A stretch of DNA of 64,000 nt from Histomonas meleagridis (taxonomy: Eukaryota > Parabasalia > Tritrichomonadida > Dientamoebidae), in contig WSYJ01000149.1 of the NCBI GenBank assembly GCA_020186115.1, forward strand, positions 744,001 through 808,000, written 5' to 3'. This document shows positions 29,253 through 39,815 of this stretch, piece after piece. How positions within the stretch are numbered: position 1 is the first letter of the stretch; every line of letters begins with the position of its first letter. Position numbers and translations under genes: made by a program. Below the pieces are notes generated by a model. It was not told where the DNA came from and made no database searches. It was given only the letters and a program-made list of their open reading frames with translations.

Positions 29253-30297
29253 TTGCGAGAAAACTTGAGAAACTTGCTAATAAATCAGTCAAAAACGATA
29301 CAGAGAGTTTCAACCGCGCCGCGTTTTCGTCGGTTCATTGGTTTAACTTTTGTTGATGGATGTTTTGTTGTTTTTGCGATCGGAAGCTGTTTACAAAGCT
29401 GAAAACGTAATGTTTTTATTGAAAAGTGACAGAAAGTTCCCTCATTTCAATTGCCAAAACAACAACAAAAATGAATGAAAGAAAGTGATATCGTTCGACA
29501 TCAACGAATACATGAAAGAAAAAAGCTCAAAAAGTTTGCTTCACGACACAATTAACAATGTTAATGTTCAATTGAAAATTTTGGGGAGCACTCCTCTAAA
29601 CGGCCGCGTTTTTGTTTGCCAACTGGATTAATCTTGCATGAACTAATAATTTGCTATCATTTTTGTACTGAATCAACCAAGAAATACATATAATCATAAA
29701 TTCATTACCGCTAACAATTTCACAATTACAATTGAATATTTAGAATCGGAATTATACAAGAATAAGCTTCGCGTTGTTCGATGAGCAAAGCAAACAAAAA
29801 GAAATTTTAAAAAAGAACTCATTGAGAATAAATAAAATTATTAAAACGTTAAAAGAATACAAAAATATTGTGTGCTAGTAAATAAGTTTATTCGGGAATT
29901 ATAAATAAGCATATGGTTTGATAGAATGCGATGTGTTTTTAATATTCAATAATAAAAGAAAGATTCTCATGTTTCATGAGTTTTCTCTTTGTTAAGTAGT
30001 TTTAGCCTACGTTAAGTAAAACATATGGTTTTCCATTTAATCCGAATTACGTCAAATGTGTAATAAATTTTTCTTTTTTAAGATTTGGTGATTTGTTATA
30101 AATATTTAGATGAAAATGTTTCGTTTCCATCAAAAATAATAATAACAAATGTATAATCGATTAGCACAATTAAAGCTGTGCTCTTCGAATATAACAATTC
30201 CGAAAACTATTGGAATGATAACAAAATGTGTAAACGTTCACAAAAACGAACGTTTTTTCGAAACGGTTTTTGATTCTCCGGCCACTTTAGGTTCGAA
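29253..30297. other. Spacer upstream of CCT theta with a duplicated BspA gene start
   Basis: Mostly non-coding. On the minus strand at 29945-29978, a sequence nearly matches the start of the BspA gene at 26852 (ATG AGA then TTTCTTTTATT; encodes MRIFLLLLNI before drifting to a stop after 23 codons). It may mark the former 5' end of the downstream BspA gene or an independent duplicate. Nothing else is seen. Confidence 0.4.
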
Positions 30298-31908
30298 ATG
30301 CCAACAAAGCAGACATTCCAAGGATTCTTTAAAGACGGAACTCGTTACTTCAACGGTACAGACGAAGTTCTTCTTCGTAACATTGATGCCGTTGTCGATC
30401 TCAGTGAATTAACACGAACATCACTTGGTCCAAATGGTATGAAAAAGATCATTAAGAACCACTTTGGCAAGTTATACGTCACTGGTGATGCAGCTACAAT
30501 TCTTAAAGAAGCCGAAATTCAACATCCAGCTGCAAAAATGTTAGTTTCAGCATCACAAATGCAAGCCGAACAAATCGGTGACGGAACAAATCTTGTTCTT
30601 GTGTTCGCAGGTGAATGTCTTTCACGTGCAGCCGAACTTGTTCGTGCTGGAATTAATACCAAAGATATTGTAGCTGGTTATCAAGCAGCTTTAGCTAAAG
30701 CGCTTGAGATTTTACCAACACTTACACTCAATAAGACAGTCGATCTAATGAATCAAGACAATGTAGCAGAGGCATTAAAGACATCTCTTTCATCACACCA
30801 ATTTCTCGACGCAGATCATCTTTCCAAACTCGTCGCAGCAGCATGTATCAATGCTAATCAACGCGCAGGTGTTAAATTCTCAGTTGATAATGTCCGTGTT
30901 GCAAAGGCACTCGGTGGATCAGTCAATGACTCATATTTTGTTAAAGGATTTGTCGTCCAAAGAGAAGTAATGGGAACAATTCGTCGTATGGAGAATTGTA
31001 ACATTGCAGTATATTCGACATCATTTGATTTACCAGAATCAGACACTAAGATGCAAACCATCTTTACAAATGGTGAAGAAATGACCAAATTTAACTTATC
31101 AAAGGAACAACGAATGAATGAAATAGTTTCATCAATCGCAGAAAAAGGTATTAACGTTGTTGTTTGTCAATCAAAGATTACCGAATTAGCAATGCATTAT
31201 TTGGAACAACATAAAATAATGGCATTACAATTACCATCGAATTGGGATATCCGAAGATTATGTAGAGCTGTTAGAGCTATCCCATTATTACGTATTGCAC
31301 CACCAACAGAAGATGAAATTGGTCATTGTCCACTTGTGGAAGTTACTGAAGTCGGATCAACGCCATTAGTTTCATTCATTGCTGATGGAGGTGTTTCTAC
31401 TATAGTAATTAGAGGTGCGACACCGAATGTTATGGAAGATGTCGAAAGATCTATTGAAGACGCTGTTAATAGTTATTTGGTAATGACAGAATACCCACAA
31501 TTAGTTGCAGGCGCTGGTGCGTGTGAAATGGAATTATCGACACAAATCGCGAAATGGGCTGAAAATAGACCTGGAATGGATCAATATGGCGCAAGGAAAT
31601 TCGCAGAAGCTTTGGAAATTGTACCGAAAACGATCGCAGAAAATTCGGGATTAAAGATATCAGAGTTTATGGCTAAGCTGAGAGCTGCACATAATAAGGG
31701 CGAGAAGAACGCTGGCGTGGATGTTGTTGAATTAAAGGTTGAAGATGCAGAGAAAATGGGTGTATATGATATCGCTCATGTGAAAGAATGGGCAATGAAA
31801 TTCGCTATAGAAGTGGTGGTTACAATATTACGCGTTGACCAAATTTGTATGGCTAAGCCTGCAAGTGGACCTGCACCAAGATCACCAGAAGCAAGAGACA
31901 TTGACTAA
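30298..31908 (+). CDS. CCT8: T-complex protein 1 subunit theta (CCT8)
   Basis: A 536-residue group II chaperonin subunit. It shows TSLGPNGMKKII (ATP/apical start), GDAATIL (63-69), GDGTN (94-98) and the C-terminal DQICMAKPA region. The segments FKDGTRYFNGTDEVLLRNI and ILKEAEIQHPAAKMLVSAS match the theta subunit better than the other seven. It works in the eight-subunit cytosolic CCT/TRiC ring that folds actin and tubulin. Early codons are C-ending and biased, as for an abundant protein. CCACTTTA about 10 bases upstream may be a variant initiator. Confidence 0.93.
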   Translation: MPTKQTFQGFFKDGTRYFNGTDEVLLRNIDAVVDLSELTRTSLGPNGMKKIIKNHFGKLYVTGDAATILKEAEIQHPAAKMLVSASQMQAEQIGDGTNLVLVFAGECLSRAAELVRAGINTKDIVAGYQAALAKALEILPTLTLNKTVDLMNQDNVAEALKTSLSSHQFLDADHLSKLVAAACINANQRAGVKFSVDNVRVAKALGGSVNDSYFVKGFVVQREVMGTIRRMENCNIAVYSTSFDLPESDTKMQTIFTNGEEMTKFNLSKEQRMNEIVSSIAEKGINVVVCQSKITELAMHYLEQHKIMALQLPSNWDIRRLCRAVRAIPLLRIAPPTEDEIGHCPLVEVTEVGSTPLVSFIADGGVSTIVIRGATPNVMEDVERSIEDAVNSYLVMTEYPQLVAGAGACEMELSTQIAKWAENRPGMDQYGARKFAEALEIVPKTIAENSGLKISEFMAKLRAAHNKGEKNAGVDVVELKVEDAEKMGVYDIAHVKEWAMKFAIEVVVTILRVDQICMAKPASGPAPRSPEARDID

Positions 31909-32456
31909 ACAATTTGAAAATCATTTATTTTATTAATTTGGACATCAAATTTGATGCTAAAATCTTTGATGTTTTAAATGTTTTACATTTTGTTGAACAA
32001 GAACTTCAACAATTGCTCAAATGATGTATTCATTATTTGGAGAACAGTGCTTTGGTTTAATTTTGATATCGTTTGTACACGGATTTACAATGAATTGTTT
32101 TTATTTTTTTGTTGGAATTATTGTTTGTGTTTTCATTATGGGTAGGTCAATGAGATTAACATATGTAATTTTAATGCAAAGTGATTATTTTAAGATAATT
32201 TTACTGATCAGTAAAACAAACACTAATATTTTTAATGGAATCATTTGTAAATACATTGTATGATTTTTTAAATTATTATATATCGTATACATAGTTTTAA
32301 TCAAATTTTGAAAATTCTTCTGTAAAATATGTATTGATACATATTAACACATATATCAACATTATTGATATATCCTCAATATGTGAAAAAAAAAACTTCG
32401 CACTTCGTATAATAAAAAACTATGGTGATCTGATGTTATTTAAAAGTATTAAGTGT
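31909..32456. other. Intergenic, no gene supported
   Basis: AT-rich downstream region of CCT theta. An 80-codon frame at 32021-32263 is hydrophobic and featureless, so not called. Confidence 0.5.
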
Positions 32457-32785
32457 TCAGCAAAGATAACTCAATATTTTAGAATTAAGATCAATTTTTT
32501 GTTTAAATAATTTAACAATTTTGTCATAACCATTTCTTGATGCATACATTCGTGCTGCAAAAAATATTTTAATTTTTATATATTGTTTTGAAATGTTAAA
32601 CTATTGATTTAAATATAAATAAATTTGCTTAAATTAAAATAATGGAAAAAATCATTATTATTAGGATTCATTGTTGGTTTGATAGATTCAACAATATTAT
32701 CTTTATTTAAGTTAAAAATTATTTTTTCAAGTGGTTCTAATACATTTGACCATTCGGGTAAATTCGAATCTTTTTAGAATAAACT
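32457..32785 (-). pseudogene. Ankyrin gene relic: N-terminus joined to a last repeat
   Basis: The minus strand begins with a DUF3447-protein N-terminus (LEPLEKIIFNLNKDNIVESI, compare LEQLILNLSEDNLSS in the gene at 15099). It then passes through a spacer-type sequence (LTFQNNI) into one ankyrin core (AARMYASRNGYDKIVKLFKQ) and a stop at 32457. The middle of the gene is missing, so an internal deletion has fused its two ends. Confidence 0.7.
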
Positions 32786-32881
32786 ATGCAAAAAAAGAAA
32801 TTGAATATCCACATAAGCGTTTTACGACTTTTTAATAATGCTTGCTGAATAATTTGAATATGAAAAGCTTTGGTCGAACAA

Positions 32882-34474
32882 ATGGGAAAAATAACAAGGA
32901 AAGGCACAAAAGGAAGAAAGGCAAATCTCGTCCGCCAAGATAAAATTGAAGAAAGAGTTTCACTTCCAAATAGAATCGAATTTAGGAGACTTGCTATTCT
33001 TCATGGCGTATATCCAAAAGAAATACCAAAAGAAACAAATTCACCTTTCGCTGCTTTCCATAAAAAAGATCTCACAATGATTAATAATAGTCCAATGGCT
33101 TGGTACATTCGTGAACATACAGCTTGGGTAAATAAATTCCAAAAGAAACTCAACCGCAAAGAATTATTTAAAGCTCCAGAGCCAAAAGCGCCATATGCAG
33201 AAATCATCAGATCAAGATACCCAACATTTGCAGATGCACTACATGATCTTGATGATGCATTGACCACAGTTGCTTTATTTGCTCAATTAACAGGAACTCA
33301 ATTAATCCCATCCGAAAAAATTAATGACTGCATCAAGTTAATAACAGAATTCCATTATTATGTTGCTCGAACCAATTCTTTAAATTATGGATTTATATCT
33401 GTTCGTGGATTTCATTTCGAAGCAACAATTGAAGGTGAGAAAATTTTATGGCTTATTCCTCATGAGTTCCCTATTCCACCAGATGCCGAAGTTGATTATA
33501 AGGTATTATTAGATTTCCTTGAATTGTATGAACAATTACTTCGTTTTGTTAACATAAGATTATTTATTCAAATTGGTATGAAATATCCACCTATCTTTGA
33601 CCAAGAAAAATGGAATGAAGGTCTTTATTTCGATGCCATCAAAGATACACGTCAACAAGAAGAGCCAGTTATTGACGCTGCTCCTGCGCCAGTCGAAGAC
33701 AATGGAACAACAGACAAACTGAAGGAAGCTCTTGCATCTGCATCTAATCAGGTTGTTGAAGAAATCCCTGAAGAAGGCCAACTTTTGTTTTCTAAGTTTG
33801 TGTTCACCATTTCGCATGAGGTCCCTCGTAATGCCATCTCGTTTGTCATAGAGTCGCTCGGAGGAAGGATCATCTGGGATGAGGAAAGTGACGACCCATC
33901 GATCACCCACACAATTATGGACCGCCCCGAAATTGAGACCCGTTATCTTAACCGCAAATATGTCCAACCGCAATGGGTCTTTGATTGCTTAAATAAGAAA
34001 CAGATTTTGGACGTTGGCTTATACCAACCAGGCGCTGAACTTCCACCACATCTTTCACCATTCGATAGAGAAAATATTGTAGTTGAAGGATTAGCAAATG
34101 ATGAAAAAGAAATGGAAGCTGATGGTGATGAATCAGGAGATGAAATAGATGAAGAAATCCGTCGTATTGCAATGGAAGCTGATTACGCTGAAGGTATTGC
34201 ATCAGAATTAGGAACTGAAACAGGAATGGAAAAGCCAGAGTTAATGCAACTAAAGGAAGAAATGAAGCGTAAGAAGAAGGAAGAACAAGAGAGAATGGCT
34301 GCTGGCCAACTTCAAGGAAGGAAAATGTATATTTACAAAAAATTAAAACATCAAGAAAGACAAAAGTTAAGAGCTAAACAAAACGCAGATAAGGAAATAA
34401 ATGAAGAAGTTGCACCAGAAGCGCTTGAAGAAGAAGAAATATTCGAAGAAGAGGAAGAAGAAAAACAAGAGTAA
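32882..34474 (+). CDS. PES1: Pescadillo (PES1/Nop7), ribosome biogenesis
   Basis: 530 residues from ATG 32882; a longer frame would need a non-ATG start. The N-terminal Pescadillo domain (MGKITRKGTKGRKANLVRQ, FRRLAILHGVYPKEIP, NSLNYGFISVRGFHFEA) is followed by a BRCT domain (about 300-390: LFSKFVFTISHEVPR, GGRIIWDEES, VQPQWVFDCLNKK) and an acidic, Lys-rich coiled-coil C-terminus ending in Glu runs. It belongs to the nucleolar PeBoW complex needed for 60S subunit maturation. Length and layout are normal. It converges on the Hsp70-like gene with a 25-bp gap. Confidence 0.95.
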   Translation: MGKITRKGTKGRKANLVRQDKIEERVSLPNRIEFRRLAILHGVYPKEIPKETNSPFAAFHKKDLTMINNSPMAWYIREHTAWVNKFQKKLNRKELFKAPEPKAPYAEIIRSRYPTFADALHDLDDALTTVALFAQLTGTQLIPSEKINDCIKLITEFHYYVARTNSLNYGFISVRGFHFEATIEGEKILWLIPHEFPIPPDAEVDYKVLLDFLELYEQLLRFVNIRLFIQIGMKYPPIFDQEKWNEGLYFDAIKDTRQQEEPVIDAAPAPVEDNGTTDKLKEALASASNQVVEEIPEEGQLLFSKFVFTISHEVPRNAISFVIESLGGRIIWDEESDDPSITHTIMDRPEIETRYLNRKYVQPQWVFDCLNKKQILDVGLYQPGAELPPHLSPFDRENIVVEGLANDEKEMEADGDESGDEIDEEIRRIAMEADYAEGIASELGTETGMEKPELMQLKEEMKRKKKEEQERMAAGQLQGRKMYIYKKLKHQERQKLRAKQNADKEINEEVAPEALEEEEIFEEEEEEKQE

Positions 34475-34499
34475 TAAATAGATATTCTGAAGTTTGTGT

Positions 34500-36155
34500 T
34501 TATATATTCATTGAACCTTTCAAGTCCTTTAGTTTATAATACGTTTCGTTTAAAGATTTCATTGGATATGTCTCCAATTTGTGGCTGTAGTAATCATCGG
34601 CAATCGTTTTGAATTCCACTTTTTGAGAGTTGTCGTCTTTATCGTCCTTCTCAAAAAGTTCATTTAACTTTAACACGAGTTTTTCTATTTTGGAAAGAAG
34701 CTCTTGTTTCTCCCCCTTTTGCAAAACTGACTTCACGGCTCCCATACTATTGTACATGAAGTCAAAGTATTTGGCTTCATCAGGATATCTAACTTTGAAA
34801 TCAATTGGATAACAATCTCCTTCATTCTTGCACCATGTAACAGATTCAATACAAGGAGCATCACTTTGCATTTTGAAGACACCGTATGGCTTGTCTCCTT
34901 CCGAAAATGTGATATTGGAGATGTTCACCAAATCAATATCTTGGTTGAAAGAAACGCCAAAAAGAACATGTCTAGGATCAGATGTAATACGAACTGTATT
35001 ACATCCTTTTGAATTTTCGACAATTTCTTCTTTACAACTTAAAGTTTGAACACATAATTGATGTGTCTTTTCACATCTTAATGTCATATTCTTATTGACC
35101 ATTTTCATCAACATCCCACTTGGAAATGGTGAATATCCTGATAGTTGAAGTGCTGAATAAACACCACCATAAGCAAATGCTGTATTTGTTCCGAATTCTT
35201 TTTTGATTGGAACCGTTAAATTCTGAACAACCGACTTTATCGTTGCCATAACCGCCGGATTTGAGGAGGAGCCGCCGGTTATTTGGATTTCGTCAATTCC
35301 GCCATTTTTTTCAATGATTTCAACACTAGTTGAGACAAGGCTAGCGAGAACGCCTAATTGGTCTTTAAGAAGTTCGTTTTTGCTTCCTTTTTTCAGGAGT
35401 TTTTGCGCTTTGTGCTCACTAATGTTGAGCTGTTGCGAAAGAGCTTGACGAAAATGATATCCACCAACTTTAGTGGTGGCGAGAGAAAACATTTCATAGC
35501 ATTTTGTTTGATTTCCATCCCATTCAAAACCAATTCCAAATGCTTTGGATGTTGTGGAACCAATATCTAAAAATAAGACATTGTAAGGTTTGGAAGAATT
35601 CCTATTGATGATGCGTTGGGTTTTAGAAGCTGAGTAACCAATACTAATTGCTGTTACTTCATCAATTATTGTATAAACTGGGATTGAATGAAAATTGCAT
35701 GCATGATGTATAAGATCACGCTGTGTTTCCGTCCAGAAATTTGGAACTACAAAAGTTATAGGATTTGTGATTTTTGACATTTGTTTTATTAATAAAAATA
35801 CCAAATAAGTAGAAAATGCTGGAAGTGGTTCCATGATATCTGTGGTTAGGAATTCAGTATTATTGTTTCCGATTGTCATTGGAAGATATTTGTATCCAAT
35901 TGATGGATTTTTCTTTAGTGTTGAGAGAGCTGACTTTCCAATTTTAACATCAAATAAATCAGCTGTTTGATTAGTTAACTTGGTAATTGTTGAATTCTTT
36001 GCTTTGAATGAAATTGCTGATGGAATTCCTTTCTCAAAACCGGGAAGAAAAGAAGGAACCCCATTAAAATCTGATTTCGCTATTTTTATGTATTCACTTC
36101 CCAGGTCTATGGCAATATATTCCAGATTGATCCCAAGAAGGAACAACAAATACAT
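34500..36155 (-). CDS. ER-lumenal Hsp70 relative, GRP170/HYOU1-like, short
   Basis: A 551-residue protein. The N-terminus MYLLFLLGINLEYIAIDLG combines a short hydrophobic signal with the phosphate-1 loop (IDLGSEYIKIA) of Hsp70 nucleotide-binding domains. Phosphate-2 is VLFLDIGSTTSKAFGIG, the adenosine motif IQITGGSSSNPAVMATIK, and EVTAISIGYSASK also matches the GRP170/Lhs1 branch. The substrate-binding part is short (from about 385), with a small helical lid near the end (KIEKLVLKLNELFEKDD). It probably acts as nucleotide-exchange factor for BiP in the ER. GRP170 proteins are usually 850-1000 residues, so this is reduced. It ends KGSMNI, without a KDEL-type signal. Confidence 0.85.
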   Translation of the reverse strand: MYLLFLLGINLEYIAIDLGSEYIKIAKSDFNGVPSFLPGFEKGIPSAISFKAKNSTITKLTNQTADLFDVKIGKSALSTLKKNPSIGYKYLPMTIGNNNTEFLTTDIMEPLPAFSTYLVFLLIKQMSKITNPITFVVPNFWTETQRDLIHHACNFHSIPVYTIIDEVTAISIGYSASKTQRIINRNSSKPYNVLFLDIGSTTSKAFGIGFEWDGNQTKCYEMFSLATTKVGGYHFRQALSQQLNISEHKAQKLLKKGSKNELLKDQLGVLASLVSTSVEIIEKNGGIDEIQITGGSSSNPAVMATIKSVVQNLTVPIKKEFGTNTAFAYGGVYSALQLSGYSPFPSGMLMKMVNKNMTLRCEKTHQLCVQTLSCKEEIVENSKGCNTVRITSDPRHVLFGVSFNQDIDLVNISNITFSEGDKPYGVFKMQSDAPCIESVTWCKNEGDCYPIDFKVRYPDEAKYFDFMYNSMGAVKSVLQKGEKQELLSKIEKLVLKLNELFEKDDKDDNSQKVEFKTIADDYYSHKLETYPMKSLNETYYKLKDLKGSMNI

Positions 36156-36831
36156 TTAGTCAGGGTGAGGAGCCCGCCGGCAAAGTAAAAAGTGACAAAA
36201 TGAGGCTTTTTGTGGATGCTTTTGGTCAGCACGATAGAAATTGAAAAACTGTCATACTTGGCCAGACGGTTATGGCGGAAATCAGAATAATATTATCTAA
36301 AAGTGTATCATTCTATGGCTATAGAATAATTGAAGACAGAAGCATATGAAAGAGTTTATAATTTATTTTTAGCGATGCCTCTAATCATGTGTACCTTATA
36401 AAGGCACAGCTATAATTGTAGTGTAACTTATTATGATTAATTTTGACTTGAATAGCTCACAAAAGTTTTGGAAATCCTCTCAAAATGATAGATACAACAT
36501 TTAGTTTTTAGACATCATGGATATTTCGGTTAAATATGTCATGAAGACTTGGCCAAATTCATTTTTTTCGAGTCGCTATTTCCAAAGTTTTTATATCGTC
36601 ACTTTTTCGATATTTCATTGTAACCGCTGGGCCAGCGATCACAGTAATCCTCTTTTTTATGTAAACCAATCAAAACGCACGAAGAAGCGATATTTCTGAA
36701 CAAAAATCAATTCAAATTTGAATTTTAAGATCTAAAAAAAGCTTCCAAAATTGATATGGATTTTTGATAACGCAATTGAAAACCAAAAAATTGAGCGAAT
36801 AACAAAATTCAGGGAAGGAACACAGATATTT
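36156..36831. other. Divergent intergenic region
   Basis: Between the heads of the Hsp70-like gene and the ubiquitin-like gene. No ORF or RNA supported. A 28-codon in-frame extension of the downstream gene would need a TTG start and is not accepted. Confidence 0.5.
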
Positions 36832-37404
36832 ATGTCGAGCATCTTGATCAATCTCCACCTTACCTATGACAAAACTACAACAGCGGTCAGTGTAGATCCT
36901 TTGAGTACGATATCTGACCTTGATTGCTACCAAAATGATTTGTTATTTGTCCATAATGGAAATGTTTTGTCTCCTGCTTTTACCTTTCAGTTTTATCAAA
37001 TAACAAGCGGTGACAATATATACGTTGCGAAAAAAGCAACGAACCCAACTAAAACGATTCCAATTGCTCGTTTTACAAAATATTTAACACCGTCCGAATT
37101 GTTAGACCCAATCAAAAGAAAAAAGCATTTCAAGGCAGTCTTAGGGTACGTTCCAGATCCAGAGTATATGCAATTCATTGTTGATAATCTAACAGATCCT
37201 TCTTTAGCAATAGAAGCATCAAAGATTAAAGACAGATTTTTCCAACGTGTTGAAGGAAGCTACAACCTTAACCAAAAAGTAATGAGTCGTTTCTCATCTG
37301 TTCAACAAAAATTAATCATACCAGAAACAAAAATAGATCTTAAAATCGGGAAAGCACAAAGCGCTCCTTCTACAAATCAACTTCCTCAGTTATGGAGTCT
37401 CTAA
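36832..37404 (+). CDS. Small protein with ubiquitin-like N-terminal fold
   Basis: 190 residues from ATG 36832. Residues 1-68 (SILINLHLTYDKTTTAVSV, LLFVHNGNVLSPAFTFQFY, SGDNIYVAKK) have the beta-grasp rhythm of ubiquitin-like domains: strand, strand, helix replaced by a short loop, FxxNGxxL, and GDxIYV. The remainder is helical and polar (LTPSELLDPIKRKKHFKAV, EYMQFIVDNLTDPSLAIEAS) with a disordered C-terminus. No Gly-Gly end exists, so it is not a conjugated modifier. Function unknown. Confidence 0.65.
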   Translation: MSSILINLHLTYDKTTTAVSVDPLSTISDLDCYQNDLLFVHNGNVLSPAFTFQFYQITSGDNIYVAKKATNPTKTIPIARFTKYLTPSELLDPIKRKKHFKAVLGYVPDPEYMQFIVDNLTDPSLAIEASKIKDRFFQRVEGSYNLNQKVMSRFSSVQQKLIIPETKIDLKIGKAQSAPSTNQLPQLWSL

Positions 37405-37742
37405 CAGATTTAGCGAAAATTTTTGTATATTCAATAAAAATAAATTTTTTGAAACGATATTTGAATGCAAAATCAATACCATTGAAAAAGTTCGTTCGTT
37501 AATCCATAAAAAATTCCAATTTTAGGCCAAAGAATGCATAACACCAGTGTTAAAGCAAATCTTCGGTGCCACTTCTTTGATTTATGGAGGAGGTTAAGAA
37601 AAACAAAAAATATTTTTTCATGAAAATATTTGCATCAATTTCCTCGACTCGACTTTTCTCAATGTGCACTTAAACAACTTTCCAAAAGAATAACTTTAGC
37701 AAACAAATGTCATTTTCTTTCTTGTTGCTTTATTAATACCTT
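37405..37742. other. Intergenic (convergent), no gene seen
   Basis: AT-rich 3' flanks of two convergent genes. No structure noticed. Confidence 0.5.
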
Positions 37743-39815
37743 TCAAGTGAGTTTTTGATGGATCCATTCGCTTATCTCAGTTGGATTGGATGCCATACGG
37801 TATGCATCGTTAACACACAATTTTTGGGCTTCATCTAAGAGCATTTGTTTCTTATCGATTGGAGCTTCTTCGGCGATTCTCTTCCTGATAGTCTCTCTTG
37901 GCCTGAAGTTCTGTGGTTGTGGTTGTGACTGGATCATTGTTGGTAAGTAGAATGCCTGTTGTGGAGGTAAGCTGCGGTCGCCAAATGGTCGATATTCAGA
38001 TATGGTAAATGATGAGTCGAATTGAGTTTGTAATTTGTATTTGTTCTTAAGGGCCTCTTCTGCACCCTTTTGCTCTTTGAAGATTATTAAGGCTGTTCCT
38101 TCTGACTCACTGTTGTATTCATCATATAATACATTTGCTAATTCAATTGGTCCAATTTCGGAAGCTTCGAACTTATCACGAAGGTCCCTGTTGTTTGTAG
38201 TTTCGCCAATGGCTTTGCAGAATAATGTTCTCTTACGAACTTCGGCCATTTCCTTAACTTTAAGATATTGCTTCAAATGCATTCTTGCGAGAATGTGATA
38301 ACTAAGAAGATCGCATTTGATTCCTTGGCTCTTGAAGTATTTCATGGTTAATACAACTGTTTCATATGTCATTAGTGTAATGAAAGCAACTTTGGAATTT
38401 TCATAGCTCTTGATGAAAATAGCAATAGCTGCATTAATGTCATTAGCACGGAGTTTCTGATTGAGTGAATCCTGTGTTTCGTTCTTTGGCAAGTCATAGC
38501 AGATAACGGTTTTTCCCTTCAAATTATCACAGAAACCGCCGATGACGTCGTTTGGATTTAACGGTGGAAATACAAAAGTGTTTTTGACGCCGCTTTCGAT
38601 TTGCGCGTTCTTGGCTTCCTCATATTTACTGAAGAGGATATAGCCAATTGATAACATGTGCGACGTTGGAACAATGCTAAGTGTTATGATTGTTCCATAA
38701 GCAGAAAATTGATTGCGAAGATCTTCATATGTTGTTCGAGGTTCAACTTCATTGACTTGAAGAAGACCAACAGGCTCATGAACAATGCGTTTCTCATAGT
38801 ATGGAAGAACACAAATTGGTGTAACTTGTTCTCCAAATGTTGTATGATTCAATTCAGCGATTGCTTTGTTTCGGGCTTCTTTGGTTTCATACTGAGCAAA
38901 ACCAGCAGCTTCACCGCCAGGCCTCTCGTTGATTTCAAGTAAGACAATCTTTCCAGCCTTTTCAAGATATTGCTGAATAGCGGCTTTATCAGAGATTGAA
39001 AAGTCAGATAAGTATACACGAGTTTCTTCAATGATGCCTAAGACTAACAATAAGAGATCTCTACGTACACTTGTTAATACAGATAATTTATCATGATGAA
39101 ATTCTGCATTAGCTCTTGTTGCGCAGGCTTGGTTCTCGAATAATATAACACCATGTCCGTCGACAACAAAAGTGTTAAGAATGTTTCCATATTCTTTGAA
39201 TAATTCCTTGAGATTCTTTTCATTGATAAGATCTGATGGACCTTCAACGCAAATTGTGTTCGAAGGAAGCTTTAAGAGGAAATCTTGACGTTTGTCGGCA
39301 GGCTTGTAAAATTCTACGGTTAATTTAGCATCTTGAATTGTGGCACCTTGAAGACTCTGATATGCTTTTTGTGCATCTTCTGCCCTTTCAAAGCTAACGT
39401 ATCCAATACCATTGGATTCACCCCTACGATTTCTTTGGATGCGGCATGATTTGACTCTTCCGAATTCCTGCATTGTTGAATGCAATTCTTGCTCATGGAC
39501 ATTAACAGGGAGGTTTGAAATAACGAGGTTAGCCATTGGGTCATGATCTCGTGAAGATGGGTCATACCATGAAATGCGAATTGGAACATTGTTAAGCTGT
39601 GTATAGTTGCATTCTTTTATGGCATTTTCGGCTTCCTCATGGGTGCTGAATGTAATAAATGCGTTAGCATTCTTTTGGAAGTTTCTCTTTGTGATTTGTA
39701 AAATTTTTCCATATGGAGAGAAAAAATCCTTTAACCAGTCTTCAGAAATATTAACTGGAAGATCTCCAACATAGATTCTTGTAGAGATTGATTGGTTGCT
39801 TGGATTAGCAGTCAT
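37743..39815 (-). CDS. Multi-RRM RNA-binding protein (poly(A)-binding-protein-like)
   Basis: 690 residues from ATG 39815 (a seven-codon extension would start at TTG). Serial RNA-recognition motifs: RRM1 (about 13-85, RIYVGDLP, NAFITFSTHEEAENAI), RRM2 (about 97-170, NLVISNLPVNVHEQEL, GIGYVSFERAEDAQKAY), RRM3 (about 185-255) and further degenerate RRMs near 262-345, 355-430 and 530-610. A proline/glutamine-rich linker (PQPQNFRPRE) and a helical end (KQMLLDEAQKLCVNDAY) follow. RRM1-RRM2 spacing resembles PABP, but the C-terminus is not a clear MLLE domain. Likely cytoplasmic mRNA binding. Confidence 0.82.
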   Translation of the reverse strand: MTANPSNQSISTRIYVGDLPVNISEDWLKDFFSPYGKILQITKRNFQKNANAFITFSTHEEAENAIKECNYTQLNNVPIRISWYDPSSRDHDPMANLVISNLPVNVHEQELHSTMQEFGRVKSCRIQRNRRGESNGIGYVSFERAEDAQKAYQSLQGATIQDAKLTVEFYKPADKRQDFLLKLPSNTICVEGPSDLINEKNLKELFKEYGNILNTFVVDGHGVILFENQACATRANAEFHHDKLSVLTSVRRDLLLLVLGIIEETRVYLSDFSISDKAAIQQYLEKAGKIVLLEINERPGGEAAGFAQYETKEARNKAIAELNHTTFGEQVTPICVLPYYEKRIVHEPVGLLQVNEVEPRTTYEDLRNQFSAYGTIITLSIVPTSHMLSIGYILFSKYEEAKNAQIESGVKNTFVFPPLNPNDVIGGFCDNLKGKTVICYDLPKNETQDSLNQKLRANDINAAIAIFIKSYENSKVAFITLMTYETVVLTMKYFKSQGIKCDLLSYHILARMHLKQYLKVKEMAEVRKRTLFCKAIGETTNNRDLRDKFEASEIGPIELANVLYDEYNSESEGTALIIFKEQKGAEEALKNKYKLQTQFDSSFTISEYRPFGDRSLPPQQAFYLPTMIQSQPQPQNFRPRETIRKRIAEEAPIDKKQMLLDEAQKLCVNDAYRMASNPTEISEWIHQKLT

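Noticed and set aside
32021-32263. 80-codon hydrophobic frame
   Set aside because: Low-complexity AT-rich sequence without family features or promoter element.
32870-32881. Upstream extension of Pescadillo
   Set aside because: It would start at TTG; ATG 32882 (MGKITRKG) is the family's natural N-terminus.
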